DNA from: Candidatus Bathyarchaeota archaeon
GTDB lineage: Archaea > Thermoproteota > Bathyarchaeia > RBG-16-48-13 > GCA-020345945
Length of the DNA: 5,939 nt
Assembly (NCBI GenBank): GCA_020345945.1
Contig: CP070773.1
Coordinates: 158,475-164,413 of the forward strand
Reading direction: 5' to 3'
This document shows, one piece after another, positions 1 to 5,907 of the stretch; position 1 is the stretch's first letter, and each line of letters opens with the position of its first letter. The position numbers and the translations under genes were made by a program. The notes below the pieces were generated by a model. It worked only from the letters and a program-made list of their open reading frames with translations, was not told the DNA's origin and searched no databases.

Positions 1-1
1 T

Positions 2-64
2 ATAAGCGGTCCAATGGCTGGAATACTCGATTCCTCATATAATATCTATAAAGATAACTCTTGA
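2..64 (+). CDS. Possible C-terminal tail of an upstream gene (partial, unidentified)
   Basis: A reading frame is open from the left edge to a TGA at 62-64, one base before the hmgA ATG at 66. It would end with about 20 residues, including SGPMAGILDSS and a polar YNIYKDNS tail. I do not recognise the family. The tight stop-start spacing is what an operon with translational coupling would look like. However, an open stretch this short is weak evidence, and the same bases (36-53) also look like a TATA-rich promoter. If the gene is real, hmgA is the second or later gene of an operon; if not, hmgA has its own promoter here. Confidence 0.25.
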   Translation: MSGPMAGILDSSYNIYKDNS

Positions 65-65
65 G
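36..65 (+). promoter_or_regulatory. Candidate TATA-type promoter of hmgA
   Basis: An AT-rich block (CATATAATATCTATAAAG) lies just ahead of hmgA. A box centred near 41 would put the transcript start at about 66-68, on the start codon itself. That would give a leaderless mRNA, which is common in archaea, and it fits the lack of a convincing Shine-Dalgarno sequence before the ATG. The call competes with the idea that these bases encode the end of an upstream protein. Confidence 0.35.
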
Positions 66-1337
66 ATGATGAACGTGGAAAAATCAACTAATTATGAAGA
101 GATAGTTAATGGAGTAATAGAAGGAAAAATCAGGCTCTATCAGATAGAACGATTGGTAGAAGGTGACGCAAACAGAGGAACAGCAATACGCAGGCAGGTT
201 ATGGAGAAACTATCCGGTAAACAACTGAATTACCTCGGTCAATCTATATTTGATTTTAATAAACTTCTGAATTTGAACATTGAAAATCCAATAGGAAGTG
301 TACAGATTCCCATAGGCATTGCTGGTCCTCTTAGAGTAAGAGGAGATTTTGCTGACGCCGATTACTACATTCCACTATGCACGAGTGAAGGCGCTCTTGT
401 TGCGTCTGTTAACAGAGGATGTTCAGCCTTGTCTCGGTCTGGAGGTGTACGATCAAAAGTCATTAGAGACCAAATAACTAGAGCCCCTGTCTTTGTTGTC
501 GAGTCGGTCACACAAGCCTATGACCTGGCAAAATGGGTTGAGAACAACTTTACTCGCTTAACAGAAATAGCACTAGAAGCAGACCCTCACTGTCACCTTA
601 GAAAAGTTGATCCCTACATCGTAGGAAATAACATTTTTCTACGCTTTTCATTCTTCACAGATGATGCCATGGGAATGAATATGGCAACTATTGCATGTGA
701 AGAATTTCGCCAAATGATTGAACGAGAAATCCCTAAAGCTAAATGTATTGCACTGAGTGGAAACATGTGTGTTGACAAGAAACCATCTGCCATCAACCTG
801 ATACAAGGAAGAGGTAAGACGGTAGTATCAGAAGCTAAAATCGGGAGGGAAATTGTTAGCAAAGTTATGAAGACAAGTCCTGAAGCAGTATCAGAAGTGA
901 ATTATCGCAAGAATTGTATTGGGTCGGCTCTTGCAGGGGCATACGGATTCAATGCACACTTTGCTAACATAGTAGCAGCAGTCTTTCTAGCTACTGGTCA
1001 AGATGCTGCCCAGATTGTTGAATCTAGTATGGGAATTACGACCGCTGAGGTGACGGCAGATGGCGATCTCTACGTTTCTGTAACACTTCCTTCCCTTGAG
1101 GTAGGCACTGTAGGCGGAGGAACCCGTTTACTCACTCAAGGAGAAGCACTCGATATCCTTGGATGTAGAGGTGGTGGGACCCCGCCTGGATCTAATGCTA
1201 AGAAACTAGCAGAGATAATTGGTGCAGCGGTTCTAGCTGGTGAATTGTCTTTATTATCGGCGCTAGCGGCTCAACATCTCGCAGAAGCTCATATTCGCTT
1301 GGGGAGGAGAGGAGTTCGAGGTGGAATAGCAGACTGA
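66..1337 (+). CDS. hmgA: HMG-CoA reductase (class I type), mevalonate pathway
   Basis: This soluble cytosolic enzyme reduces HMG-CoA to mevalonate with two NAD(P)H. In archaea mevalonate feeds the isoprenoid chains of the membrane lipids. The 423-residue protein is a normal length for the archaeal form and has no membrane segments. Family motifs appear in order: the ENPIG segment (73-77), CTSEGA with catalytic Glu108, the cofactor motif DAMGMN (200-205), SGNMCVDKKP with catalytic Lys238, GQDAAQ with catalytic Asp313, GTVGGGT (347-353), and catalytic His409 in the C-terminal AEAHI segment. The serine that follows this histidine in human reductase (S872, the AMPK target) has no counterpart. Two adjacent ATG codons at 66 and 69 could start the protein. 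An in-frame TAA at 3-5 with no start codon in between excludes an earlier start within the window. The gene ends ahead of a T-rich terminator and a separately initiated gene. Identification is very secure. Confidence 0.97.
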   Translation: MMNVEKSTNYEEIVNGVIEGKIRLYQIERLVEGDANRGTAIRRQVMEKLSGKQLNYLGQSIFDFNKLLNLNIENPIGSVQIPIGIAGPLRVRGDFADADYYIPLCTSEGALVASVNRGCSALSRSGGVRSKVIRDQITRAPVFVVESVTQAYDLAKWVENNFTRLTEIALEADPHCHLRKVDPYIVGNNIFLRFSFFTDDAMGMNMATIACEEFRQMIEREIPKAKCIALSGNMCVDKKPSAINLIQGRGKTVVSEAKIGREIVSKVMKTSPEAVSEVNYRKNCIGSALAGAYGFNAHFANIVAAVFLATGQDAAQIVESSMGITTAEVTADGDLYVSVTLPSLEVGTVGGGTRLLTQGEALDILGCRGGGTPPGSNAKKLAEIIGAAVLAGELSLLSALAAQHLAEAHIRLGRRGVRGGIAD

Positions 1338-1340
1338 ATG

Positions 1341-1360
1341 TCTTTTTAATCTAATTTTTT
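1341..1360 (+). terminator. T-tract terminator after hmgA
   Basis: Four bases after the hmgA stop come T5, the spacer TAATCTA and then T6. Runs of T on the coding strand without a hairpin are the usual archaeal transcription termination signal. The second T-run merges into the TATA-like box of the next gene, so the two signals overlap. Confidence 0.5.
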
Positions 1361-1404
1361 AAACTTAAAACTAGATATGAGTGACCGTTTACGGATGTAG
1401 GAGA
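1355..1404 (+). promoter_or_regulatory. Candidate promoter and Shine-Dalgarno site for the winged-helix/NrdD-like gene
   Basis: A TATA-like stretch, TTTTTTAAAC (1355-1364), would place the transcript start near 1385-1390. It is followed by AGGAGA at 1399-1404, with the GGAG core six bases before a TTG codon at 1410. An in-frame TAG at 1398-1400 lies just upstream and overlaps the Shine-Dalgarno site. It forces the protein to start at or after the TTG. The next in-frame ATG (codon 16, position 1455) would cut into the first helix of the winged-helix domain, so TTG is preferred. Confidence 0.5.
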
Positions 1405-1409
1405 TTTTC

Positions 1410-3734
1410 TTGTCCGATTCTTCGAGGAGAGTTTGTACAAAGATCTTCGATGCAATGTCCTCACCACTTAGATTTGAGATTCTCAGATCCCTCCAACTTC
1501 AGGGATCTTTAGCCTACAGTGAGATCATGAGTAACCTTGAACTTGATCCGAGTAGGGATGCGGGGAAATTCGCCTATCATCTTAGAGGAGTATTGCACAG
1601 CGGTCTCATCTCGTTGGATAGAGAAACCAGAAAGTATCAACTGACTTCATTAGGGAAGATGTTACTTGCCTTTTCCCAAGAGATAGAGGAGCAGGTTTTA
1701 AGGAAAAGTGGAAAGCTTCTTGTTAGGACATCTCGTCTGACGATAGAAGAGTTTGATCGTAATAGAATTGTTCAAGCTTTGATTCGAGAAGCTGGAATGC
1801 CCACTGAACTTGCCGAGAAGATTTCACAGTTAGCTGAAGAGCGCTTACTAAAACTCTCAACTAAATACTTGACTGCACCTTTGATAAGAGAATTTGTTAA
1901 TGCTATATTGATTGAGAGTGGTTTAGAACAATATCGTCACGTATTGACACGCCTCGGTCTTCCAGTATATGATGTTAATCAAACAATTCTAAGGTCGAGA
2001 GAAGCTAGGTTCGATGTAGGGTTTGTTCACAGGGTTGCGGGGGATCGTGTAATTGAGGAATACACTCTTCTTAACGTGCTTCCTAGAGAGATTGCGGACG
2101 CCCACTTATCAGGTCAGATTCATCTATGTAATCTTGGTAATTGGATTCTTAGACCTACGGAAGTTTCTCATGACCTTCGTTCCCTCCTTAATGGAGGCTC
2201 TAAAGTGGCGGAATTGGGTTCGTCGAACGGTCCACTCAGCAAACCTAAGAGTCTAGAATCTGCGCTCCTATTACTTTCTAATCTACTGAGAACATCAAGT
2301 CTAGAAGTTACAGCAGAACAGTCTTTGAACTACTTTAACATCATCCTCGCACCATTCGTTGATAATATTTCACCAAGCTCAGTGGAAAGGAGCATCAAGA
2401 ATTTCCTTATAGCGACAGCTCAACCTAGATCTGGTCGTGCTCTTCCTATCCTTAGCTTAGGTCTTGAGTTTTCGATGCCTAGTCAACTTGAGGTGTATCC
2501 TCTCATCGATCCCGATGGAGAGCATGGAGTGACTTATGGGGATTTCGTAGATGAGTCTCGACTTATTGCCGAATCAGTGTTGAAGTCTTTGCATTCCATC
2601 CAATCTGGAAGTCTAGTACAATTGCCGAATTTTCTAATCTCAGTAGGAAACGAGACAGTCAATAGAGACTCTCCGTCTCATCTCTTGTTTGAGGCACACG
2701 AATTGGCATCTGAGCGTAATACGATTTATTTTGTCAACTCAGCATTAGATTGGCAAGATGCCGCCGTCTATTTTTCAAATGGTACTCGAATTGGGGTTGA
2801 CTGGTCAGGTGATTGGGAGCTAGACACGTTAAGAACAAGCATCTTGGACACGGTAGTCCTAAATCTCCCACGGATAGCGTACCAATCTAGAGGAATTGAA
2901 AAGAGGTTCTTTGAAGGCCTCGATAAACTTGTTTCTATTGCTATCAAGTGCCTAAACATAAAATATCAAACTTTGAAGGATAGGATGGATCATGACCTTC
3001 TTCCCGTGCTTTCCTCCAAGATTTCGTCTGAATACTATATGAGGCTTCAAAATTCTCAATGTCTTATAAGCTTGGTAGGATTGTATGAAACGGTTTCTAC
3101 TCTTACTGGAGCAGAGACAAGTGAAAAGAAGGATATGGTATCTTTCGCAAGCAAGATTTTGGGGGATATCAAATCCTTATTGAGAGATGACCAATCAGGA
3201 TCGAAGATCCGCATTGCTATTTCAAGTACGGGTGATGAAGTAGCTTCACAAAGACTAGCCGAGATAGATGTTGAGAGATTTGGATGGGCAAACGTGAAGG
3301 TTCAAGGTACAAAGCAGTATCCATACTATACCTATGAATCGTTTTTGCCTTTTGATGAGAACATGCCTCTACTAGATCGCATATCCTTTGAGGAGGTTCT
3401 TCATCCAATACTAGGAGGTGGGCATGCATTAACTATTCAGGTATCAGAAAATGCTAGCAACCCTGAAGATCTGATTAGACTCACTTCCGAGATTGTCGGT
3501 AATCATAATCTGGGGTTCTTCAATTATTCTAGGAATTACACTTACTGCCAGAACTGTCACGAGTATTTTGATGGGGTCAAGCAGAAATGTCCTAGCTGTG
3601 GGTCAGCCTCTCTAACCTGTTATGTTCGTTGTCGAAACCGGTTAGTTCCTTTATCTTGGTGTTCTCCTACACAACAGATACATATCAATTCCAAGCAAGC
3701 GTATCAGATTGCTGAGGAGTTAAAGAAGGGTTGA
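1410..3734 (+). CDS. Winged-helix / ATP-cone / NrdD-like protein lacking radical-site residues; probable nucleotide-sensing regulator
   Basis: The 774-residue protein has three parts. Residues about 8-95 form an ArsR-like winged helix (AMSSPLRFEILRSL, then DPSRDAGKFAYHLRG, then a YQLTSLGKMLL wing and helix). Residues about 103-192 are an ATP-cone (EEFDRNRIVQALIREAGM ... RLGLPVYDVNQ), the module that binds ATP or dATP in ribonucleotide reductases and in NrdR. Residues about 200-774 follow class III anaerobic ribonucleotide reductase (NrdD): EEYTLLNVLPREIADAHLSG (216-235), WILRP..VSHDLRSLL, GDWELDTLRT, VLNLPRIAY, RLAEIDVERFG, HPILGGGHAL, and a C-terminal zinc site with Cys713, Cys716, Cys727 and Cys730. 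The catalytic residues are gone. The glycyl-radical RVxGY-type motif reads R740-C-R-N743-R. The usual first catalytic cysteine in RPNCLQHD reads RPTEVSHD, with Glu251 in its place. There is no cysteine between 240 and 514, where the thiyl-radical residue should lie. No activase gene (nrdG) is nearby. I infer a catalytically dead reductase reused as a transcription factor sensing nucleotides. A plain NrdD call would be misleading. Start codon is TTG. The gene is convergent with pyrB. Confidence 0.85.
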   Translation: MSDSSRRVCTKIFDAMSSPLRFEILRSLQLQGSLAYSEIMSNLELDPSRDAGKFAYHLRGVLHSGLISLDRETRKYQLTSLGKMLLAFSQEIEEQVLRKSGKLLVRTSRLTIEEFDRNRIVQALIREAGMPTELAEKISQLAEERLLKLSTKYLTAPLIREFVNAILIESGLEQYRHVLTRLGLPVYDVNQTILRSREARFDVGFVHRVAGDRVIEEYTLLNVLPREIADAHLSGQIHLCNLGNWILRPTEVSHDLRSLLNGGSKVAELGSSNGPLSKPKSLESALLLLSNLLRTSSLEVTAEQSLNYFNIILAPFVDNISPSSVERSIKNFLIATAQPRSGRALPILSLGLEFSMPSQLEVYPLIDPDGEHGVTYGDFVDESRLIAESVLKSLHSIQSGSLVQLPNFLISVGNETVNRDSPSHLLFEAHELASERNTIYFVNSALDWQDAAVYFSNGTRIGVDWSGDWELDTLRTSILDTVVLNLPRIAYQSRGIEKRFFEGLDKLVSIAIKCLNIKYQTLKDRMDHDLLPVLSSKISSEYYMRLQNSQCLISLVGLYETVSTLTGAETSEKKDMVSFASKILGDIKSLLRDDQSGSKIRIAISSTGDEVASQRLAEIDVERFGWANVKVQGTKQYPYYTYESFLPFDENMPLLDRISFEEVLHPILGGGHALTIQVSENASNPEDLIRLTSEIVGNHNLGFFNYSRNYTYCQNCHEYFDGVKQKCPSCGSASLTCYVRCRNRLVPLSWCSPTQQIHINSKQAYQIAEELKKG

Positions 3735-3771
3735 CTATAATCCCTCAATACTAAAACAGATATTGGAACAG

Positions 3772-3791
3772 TTTTCTAATCTAGTGTTTTT
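3772..3791 (+). terminator. T-tract terminator after the winged-helix/NrdD-like gene
   Basis: In the 94-base gap between two convergent genes, T4-C-TAATCTA-GTG-T5 lies 37 bases after the upstream stop codon. It resembles the signal behind hmgA, including the TAATCTA spacer. I see no convincing hairpin in this gap. The pyrB side has only a short T4 on its strand (minus-strand TTTTAG near 3753-3756), so pyrB termination is unclear. Confidence 0.4.
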
Positions 3792-3828
3792 GTGTTATCC
3801 AATCACATCAGTACATACGTTTTCTCCT

Positions 3829-4755
3829 TTAGTTGATAGTGTTGAAAATTAATGAGAGAATTGCCATTCGTGTTAGCACTCCGTATTGTGTTTGTTTGAA
3901 GTATTTCGCGTGTCTCGTTAAGTCTACATCAGAAGAAATCTCGTCAATTCTAGGAAGAGGGTGCATAATTATTAATGAGTCCTTAGCTGATCTTAAGCTC
4001 TCCTCTGTTATCTTATAGGCACCTTTGACTCTTTCATATTCACTTGGATCGACATACCGTTCTTTCTGTAATCTAGTCACATACAGGACATCGAGTTCTG
4101 GTAATATGTCTTGAATCCTCTCAGTTTCTTTAATAGTGATACGATCTCTTATTTGCTCTAAGACTTCTCGACGCATCTTCAAGCTCTCTGAAGCAATCAA
4201 ATGCAAGTCTACATCGAAATTTGCTAATCCATATGCTAGAGAGTGGACAGTCCTCCCATAGCGAAGATCTCCGACCATCCCAATCTTTACTTCATCTATT
4301 CTTCCTAACTCTTTCTGTATAGTGTATAAGTCGAGAAGAGCTTGAGTTGGGTGTTCTTCGGCCCCACTCCCCGCATTCACAACAGGGATACTTGAAAATT
4401 CAGCTGCTAGTCTAGCAGCTCCTTCCATAGGGTGGCGAAGTATGATAATGTCTCCATAATTCTCAACAACCCTAATTGTATCTGCGAGATTCTCTCCCTT
4501 CTGAACAGAGCTGGTTCTCGATTCTGCAAATCCAAGTACATCACCGCCAAGACGATGCATAGCAGATTCAAAGCTTAGTCTGGTCCTTGTACTTGCCTCA
4601 TAGAACAGAGAAACGAGGAGTTTTCCCTTTAAAATCTCAGATCCTCTACGTAATAGGGGCTCCATAGTATCGGTTATTTCAAGGATGTATAGTATCTCTT
4701 CTCGAGTCATATCATTGATTGAGATTATATCCCTATCCCGAAAACTTGATTGCAT
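3829..4755 (-). CDS. pyrB: Aspartate carbamoyltransferase, catalytic chain
   Basis: This chain joins carbamoyl phosphate and L-aspartate to give N-carbamoyl-aspartate, the first committed step of UMP synthesis in the cytosol. The 308-residue length matches the E. coli chain of about 310. All known active-site elements are present: the carbamoyl-phosphate loop STRTR (55-59), Ser82 and Lys86 of the loop shared between subunits (SSVQKGE), Arg107 in RHPMEGA, His135 and Gln138 in HPTQ, Arg168 in GDLRYGRTVHSL, Arg228 in TRLQKER, and Leu267-Pro268 in HPLPR. The start is supported by GGTGA (GGTG at 4766-4763) seven bases before the ATG, and by the family-typical RDIISI near the N terminus. The partner chain pyrI lies just upstream on the opposite strand. 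The catalytic trimer should pair with PyrI dimers, as in the E. coli c6r6 holoenzyme. Identification is very secure. Confidence 0.98.
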   Translation of the reverse strand: MQSSFRDRDIISINDMTREEILYILEITDTMEPLLRRGSEILKGKLLVSLFYEASTRTRLSFESAMHRLGGDVLGFAESRTSSVQKGENLADTIRVVENYGDIIILRHPMEGAARLAAEFSSIPVVNAGSGAEEHPTQALLDLYTIQKELGRIDEVKIGMVGDLRYGRTVHSLAYGLANFDVDLHLIASESLKMRREVLEQIRDRITIKETERIQDILPELDVLYVTRLQKERYVDPSEYERVKGAYKITEESLRSAKDSLIIMHPLPRIDEISSDVDLTRHAKYFKQTQYGVLTRMAILSLIFNTIN

Positions 4756-4848
4756 TTGTCTTCACCATAATCAAATTGAATTCTCTAAATAACTCTTTTA
4801 CCTACTACCTTGAATGAATAAATGGTATGTTTCGAGGTGTTTGTGTTC
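4756..4848. promoter_or_regulatory. Shared divergent promoter region of pyrB and pyrI
   Basis: These 93 bases separate the two ATCase chains, which are read away from each other. The AT-rich core at 4783-4800 (CTAAATAAC then TTTTA) could serve as a TATA box in both directions. Read rightward, a box near 4785-4793 gives a start near 4815. Read leftward, TAAAAG at 4800-4795 gives a start near 4772. Both fall ahead of the respective Shine-Dalgarno sites, GAGGTG at 4834-4839 for pyrI and GGTGA for pyrB. Overlapping promoters would let one regulator control both chains and keep subunit ratios balanced. The exact boxes are inferred. Confidence 0.45.
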
Positions 4849-5319
4849 ATGTCGACGAAAGATGATGAACTTCGTGTCAAGAAGATTCGGGAAGGCACCG
4901 TAATAGATCATATATCTGCTGGACATTCTTTAACGGTCCTCAGAATGCTGGGATTCTCCGGTAAAGAGACGAACGTCATTAGTATTCTAATGAATGTTCC
5001 TAGCAAAAAACTAGGTATGAAAGATATTCTGAAGATTGAAAGTAGGGAACTTAATCCCTCTGAGGTAGATAAGATAGCATTGATAGCTCCTCATGCAACA
5101 ATTAACATAATCCGGGACTATAGTGTGATCAAGAAAAAGAACGTGAAGCTTCCGAAGGTCATCAGGGGCCCAATAGAATGTTCTAATCCTACTTGCATTT
5201 CTAATGCGAAGGAACCAATAAAGTCGACATTCATGGTCGTTAGTGAAGATCCATTACGCCTGCGTTGTCATTATTGTAGCAGACTTATAGAGAAAGAGGA
5301 TATTCTCAGACAATTCTAA
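4849..5319 (+). CDS. pyrI: Aspartate carbamoyltransferase, regulatory chain
   Basis: This chain binds nucleotide effectors and the catalytic trimers, giving allosteric control of pyrimidine synthesis (in E. coli, CTP/UTP inhibit and ATP activates). The protein is 156 residues from the preferred start, close to the 153 of E. coli PyrI. The effector-binding domain has TVIDHI with the Asp20-His21 pair, GMKDILKIE with Lys58 and Lys62, and a lysine in the VIKKK segment matching E. coli Lys94. The C-terminal zinc domain has Cys111 and Cys116 (CSNPTC) and Cys140 and Cys143 (CHYC), which hold the interface with PyrB. An ATG at 4822 would add nine hydrophobic residues. I chose the ATG at 4849 because GAGGTG (4834-4839) precedes it at good spacing and because MSTKDDELRVKKIREGTVIDHI lines up with the E. 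coli N terminus. It is transcribed divergently from pyrB rather than as pyrBI. Identification is very secure. Confidence 0.97.
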   Translation: MSTKDDELRVKKIREGTVIDHISAGHSLTVLRMLGFSGKETNVISILMNVPSKKLGMKDILKIESRELNPSEVDKIALIAPHATINIIRDYSVIKKKNVKLPKVIRGPIECSNPTCISNAKEPIKSTFMVVSEDPLRLRCHYCSRLIEKEDILRQF

Positions 5320-5337
5320 AACCTTGAGATATTTTCA

Positions 5338-5381
5338 AGATAACTCTCTTCTGTTTAACCTATTCTTCTAGAAAGTTATCT
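5338..5381. terminator. Inverted repeat between convergent pyrI and dCMP deaminase genes; possible two-way terminator
   Basis: The arm AGATAACTCTCT (5338-5349) pairs with AGAAAGTTATCT (5370-5381) at 11 of 12 positions, enclosing a 20-base pyrimidine-rich loop. The right arm covers the stop codon of the deaminase gene. A smaller hairpin, CTTGA (5323-5327) with TCAAG (5335-5339), sits immediately upstream, directly behind pyrI. Position between two converging genes suggests termination or transcript-end protection in both directions. Archaea usually terminate on T-tracts rather than hairpins, so function is uncertain. Confidence 0.35.
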
Positions 5382-5855
5382 ATGAAGCCATTGAACTGTC
5401 TCAATAGGAGATTCTTGACAGATCTCATGCGACAATTCATCAGGATAATCCTCCAGGTAGATTATCTTCGTAATCTTTGCGTTGATCAGGGCTTTCATGC
5501 AATAAGCACAAGGGAAACTTGTGCAATAGAGGACGGCCCCTTCTGTGCTGCTCCCGTTCAAGCTTGCCTGTATTATTGCGTTTATTTCAGCATGGGCGCC
5601 CCTACAAAGTTCATGGAATTTCCCTGATGGAATATTCCTCTTCTGTCTTAGACATCCTACTTCTGTACAGTGTTTTAATCCTCTCGGGGCACCATTATAA
5701 CCTGTTGAGATAATCATCTTGTCCCTTACCAGAACAGCTCCAGTTGGATGTCGTAGGCATGTACTTCTCTTCGCTACTATTTTTGTGATCTCCATGAAAT
5801 AATCGTCAAGTGATATTCTTCCTTGTTCTGTCTTGACCACAGCAGACTTATCCAT
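5376..5855 (-). CDS. Deoxycytidylate (dCMP) deaminase
   Basis: This zinc-dependent enzyme deaminates dCMP to dUMP, the substrate of thymidylate synthase, and so affects the dCTP/dTTP balance. The 159 residues form a single cytidine/deoxycytidylate deaminase domain. The catalytic zinc site is His88-Ala-Glu90, with Glu90 the proton shuttle, plus Cys116 and Cys119 in PCAYC. dCMP deaminase is favoured over TadA or cytosine deaminase by the family signature: DDYFMEI near the N terminus, AKRSTC (28-33), TGYNGAPRGLKHC (51-63), EVGCLR and HELCRGAHAEINAI. The cysteines in this stretch (33, 63, 68, 84) and His81 resemble the extra zinc-binding residues of phage T4-type dCMP deaminases; exact ligands cannot be assigned by eye. 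The start is set by AGAGGG (5867-5862) six bases upstream. About ten extra residues precede the usual start of the domain. The gene converges on pyrI. Confidence 0.95.
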   Translation of the reverse strand: MDKSAVVKTEQGRISLDDYFMEITKIVAKRSTCLRHPTGAVLVRDKMIISTGYNGAPRGLKHCTEVGCLRQKRNIPSGKFHELCRGAHAEINAIIQASLNGSSTEGAVLYCTSFPCAYCMKALINAKITKIIYLEDYPDELSHEICQESPIETVQWLHR

Positions 5856-5861
5856 ATTGAA

Positions 5862-5907
5862 CCCTCTACTCCTCTAGATTCTTGTATCCCTAATCAATAT
5901 ACTTTAT
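5862..5907 (-). promoter_or_regulatory. Promoter and Shine-Dalgarno site of the dCMP deaminase gene
   Basis: On the minus strand, ATAAAGTATAT (5907-5897) is a good TATA-like box. It would place the start of transcription near 5875, leaving a leader of about 20 bases that carries AGAGGG (5867-5862) ahead of the ATG. Three ATCAA elements overlap or lie upstream of the box (see findings). No other gene can be supported between 5856 and the right edge. Confidence 0.5.

Noticed and set aside
1..38. Possible divergent gene on the minus strand starting with ATG at 38 (MRNRVFQPLDRL)
   Set aside because: Only a dozen codons are visible, there is no Shine-Dalgarno site, and there is too little room for two promoters before hmgA at 66.
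614..862. 82-codon open frame on the minus strand inside hmgA, and similar frames inside the NrdD-like gene, pyrB and the deaminase gene
   Set aside because: They lie wholly within well-identified genes, show no recognisable protein motif and have no initiation signals; they are shadows.
1377..1400. Seven-codon open frame (MSDRLRM, stop TAG) just before the TTG start of the NrdD-like gene, whose stop overlaps the Shine-Dalgarno site
   Set aside because: It looks like a leader peptide, but the likely transcript start (about 1385-1390) would lie inside it and it has no Shine-Dalgarno site of its own.
1410..3734. Annotation as an active anaerobic ribonucleoside-triphosphate reductase
   Set aside because: The radical glycine and the two catalytic cysteines cannot be found, there is a DNA-binding domain at the N terminus, and no nrdG activase is adjacent.
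3735..3828. Small RNA or hairpin in the gap between the NrdD-like gene and pyrB
   Set aside because: I found T-tracts but no stem worth reporting and no promoter-like signal.
4822..4848. Nine-residue N-terminal extension of PyrI from the ATG at 4822
   Set aside because: No Shine-Dalgarno site precedes it, the added residues have no counterpart in E. coli PyrI, and the GAGGTG at 4834-4839 points to the ATG at 4849.
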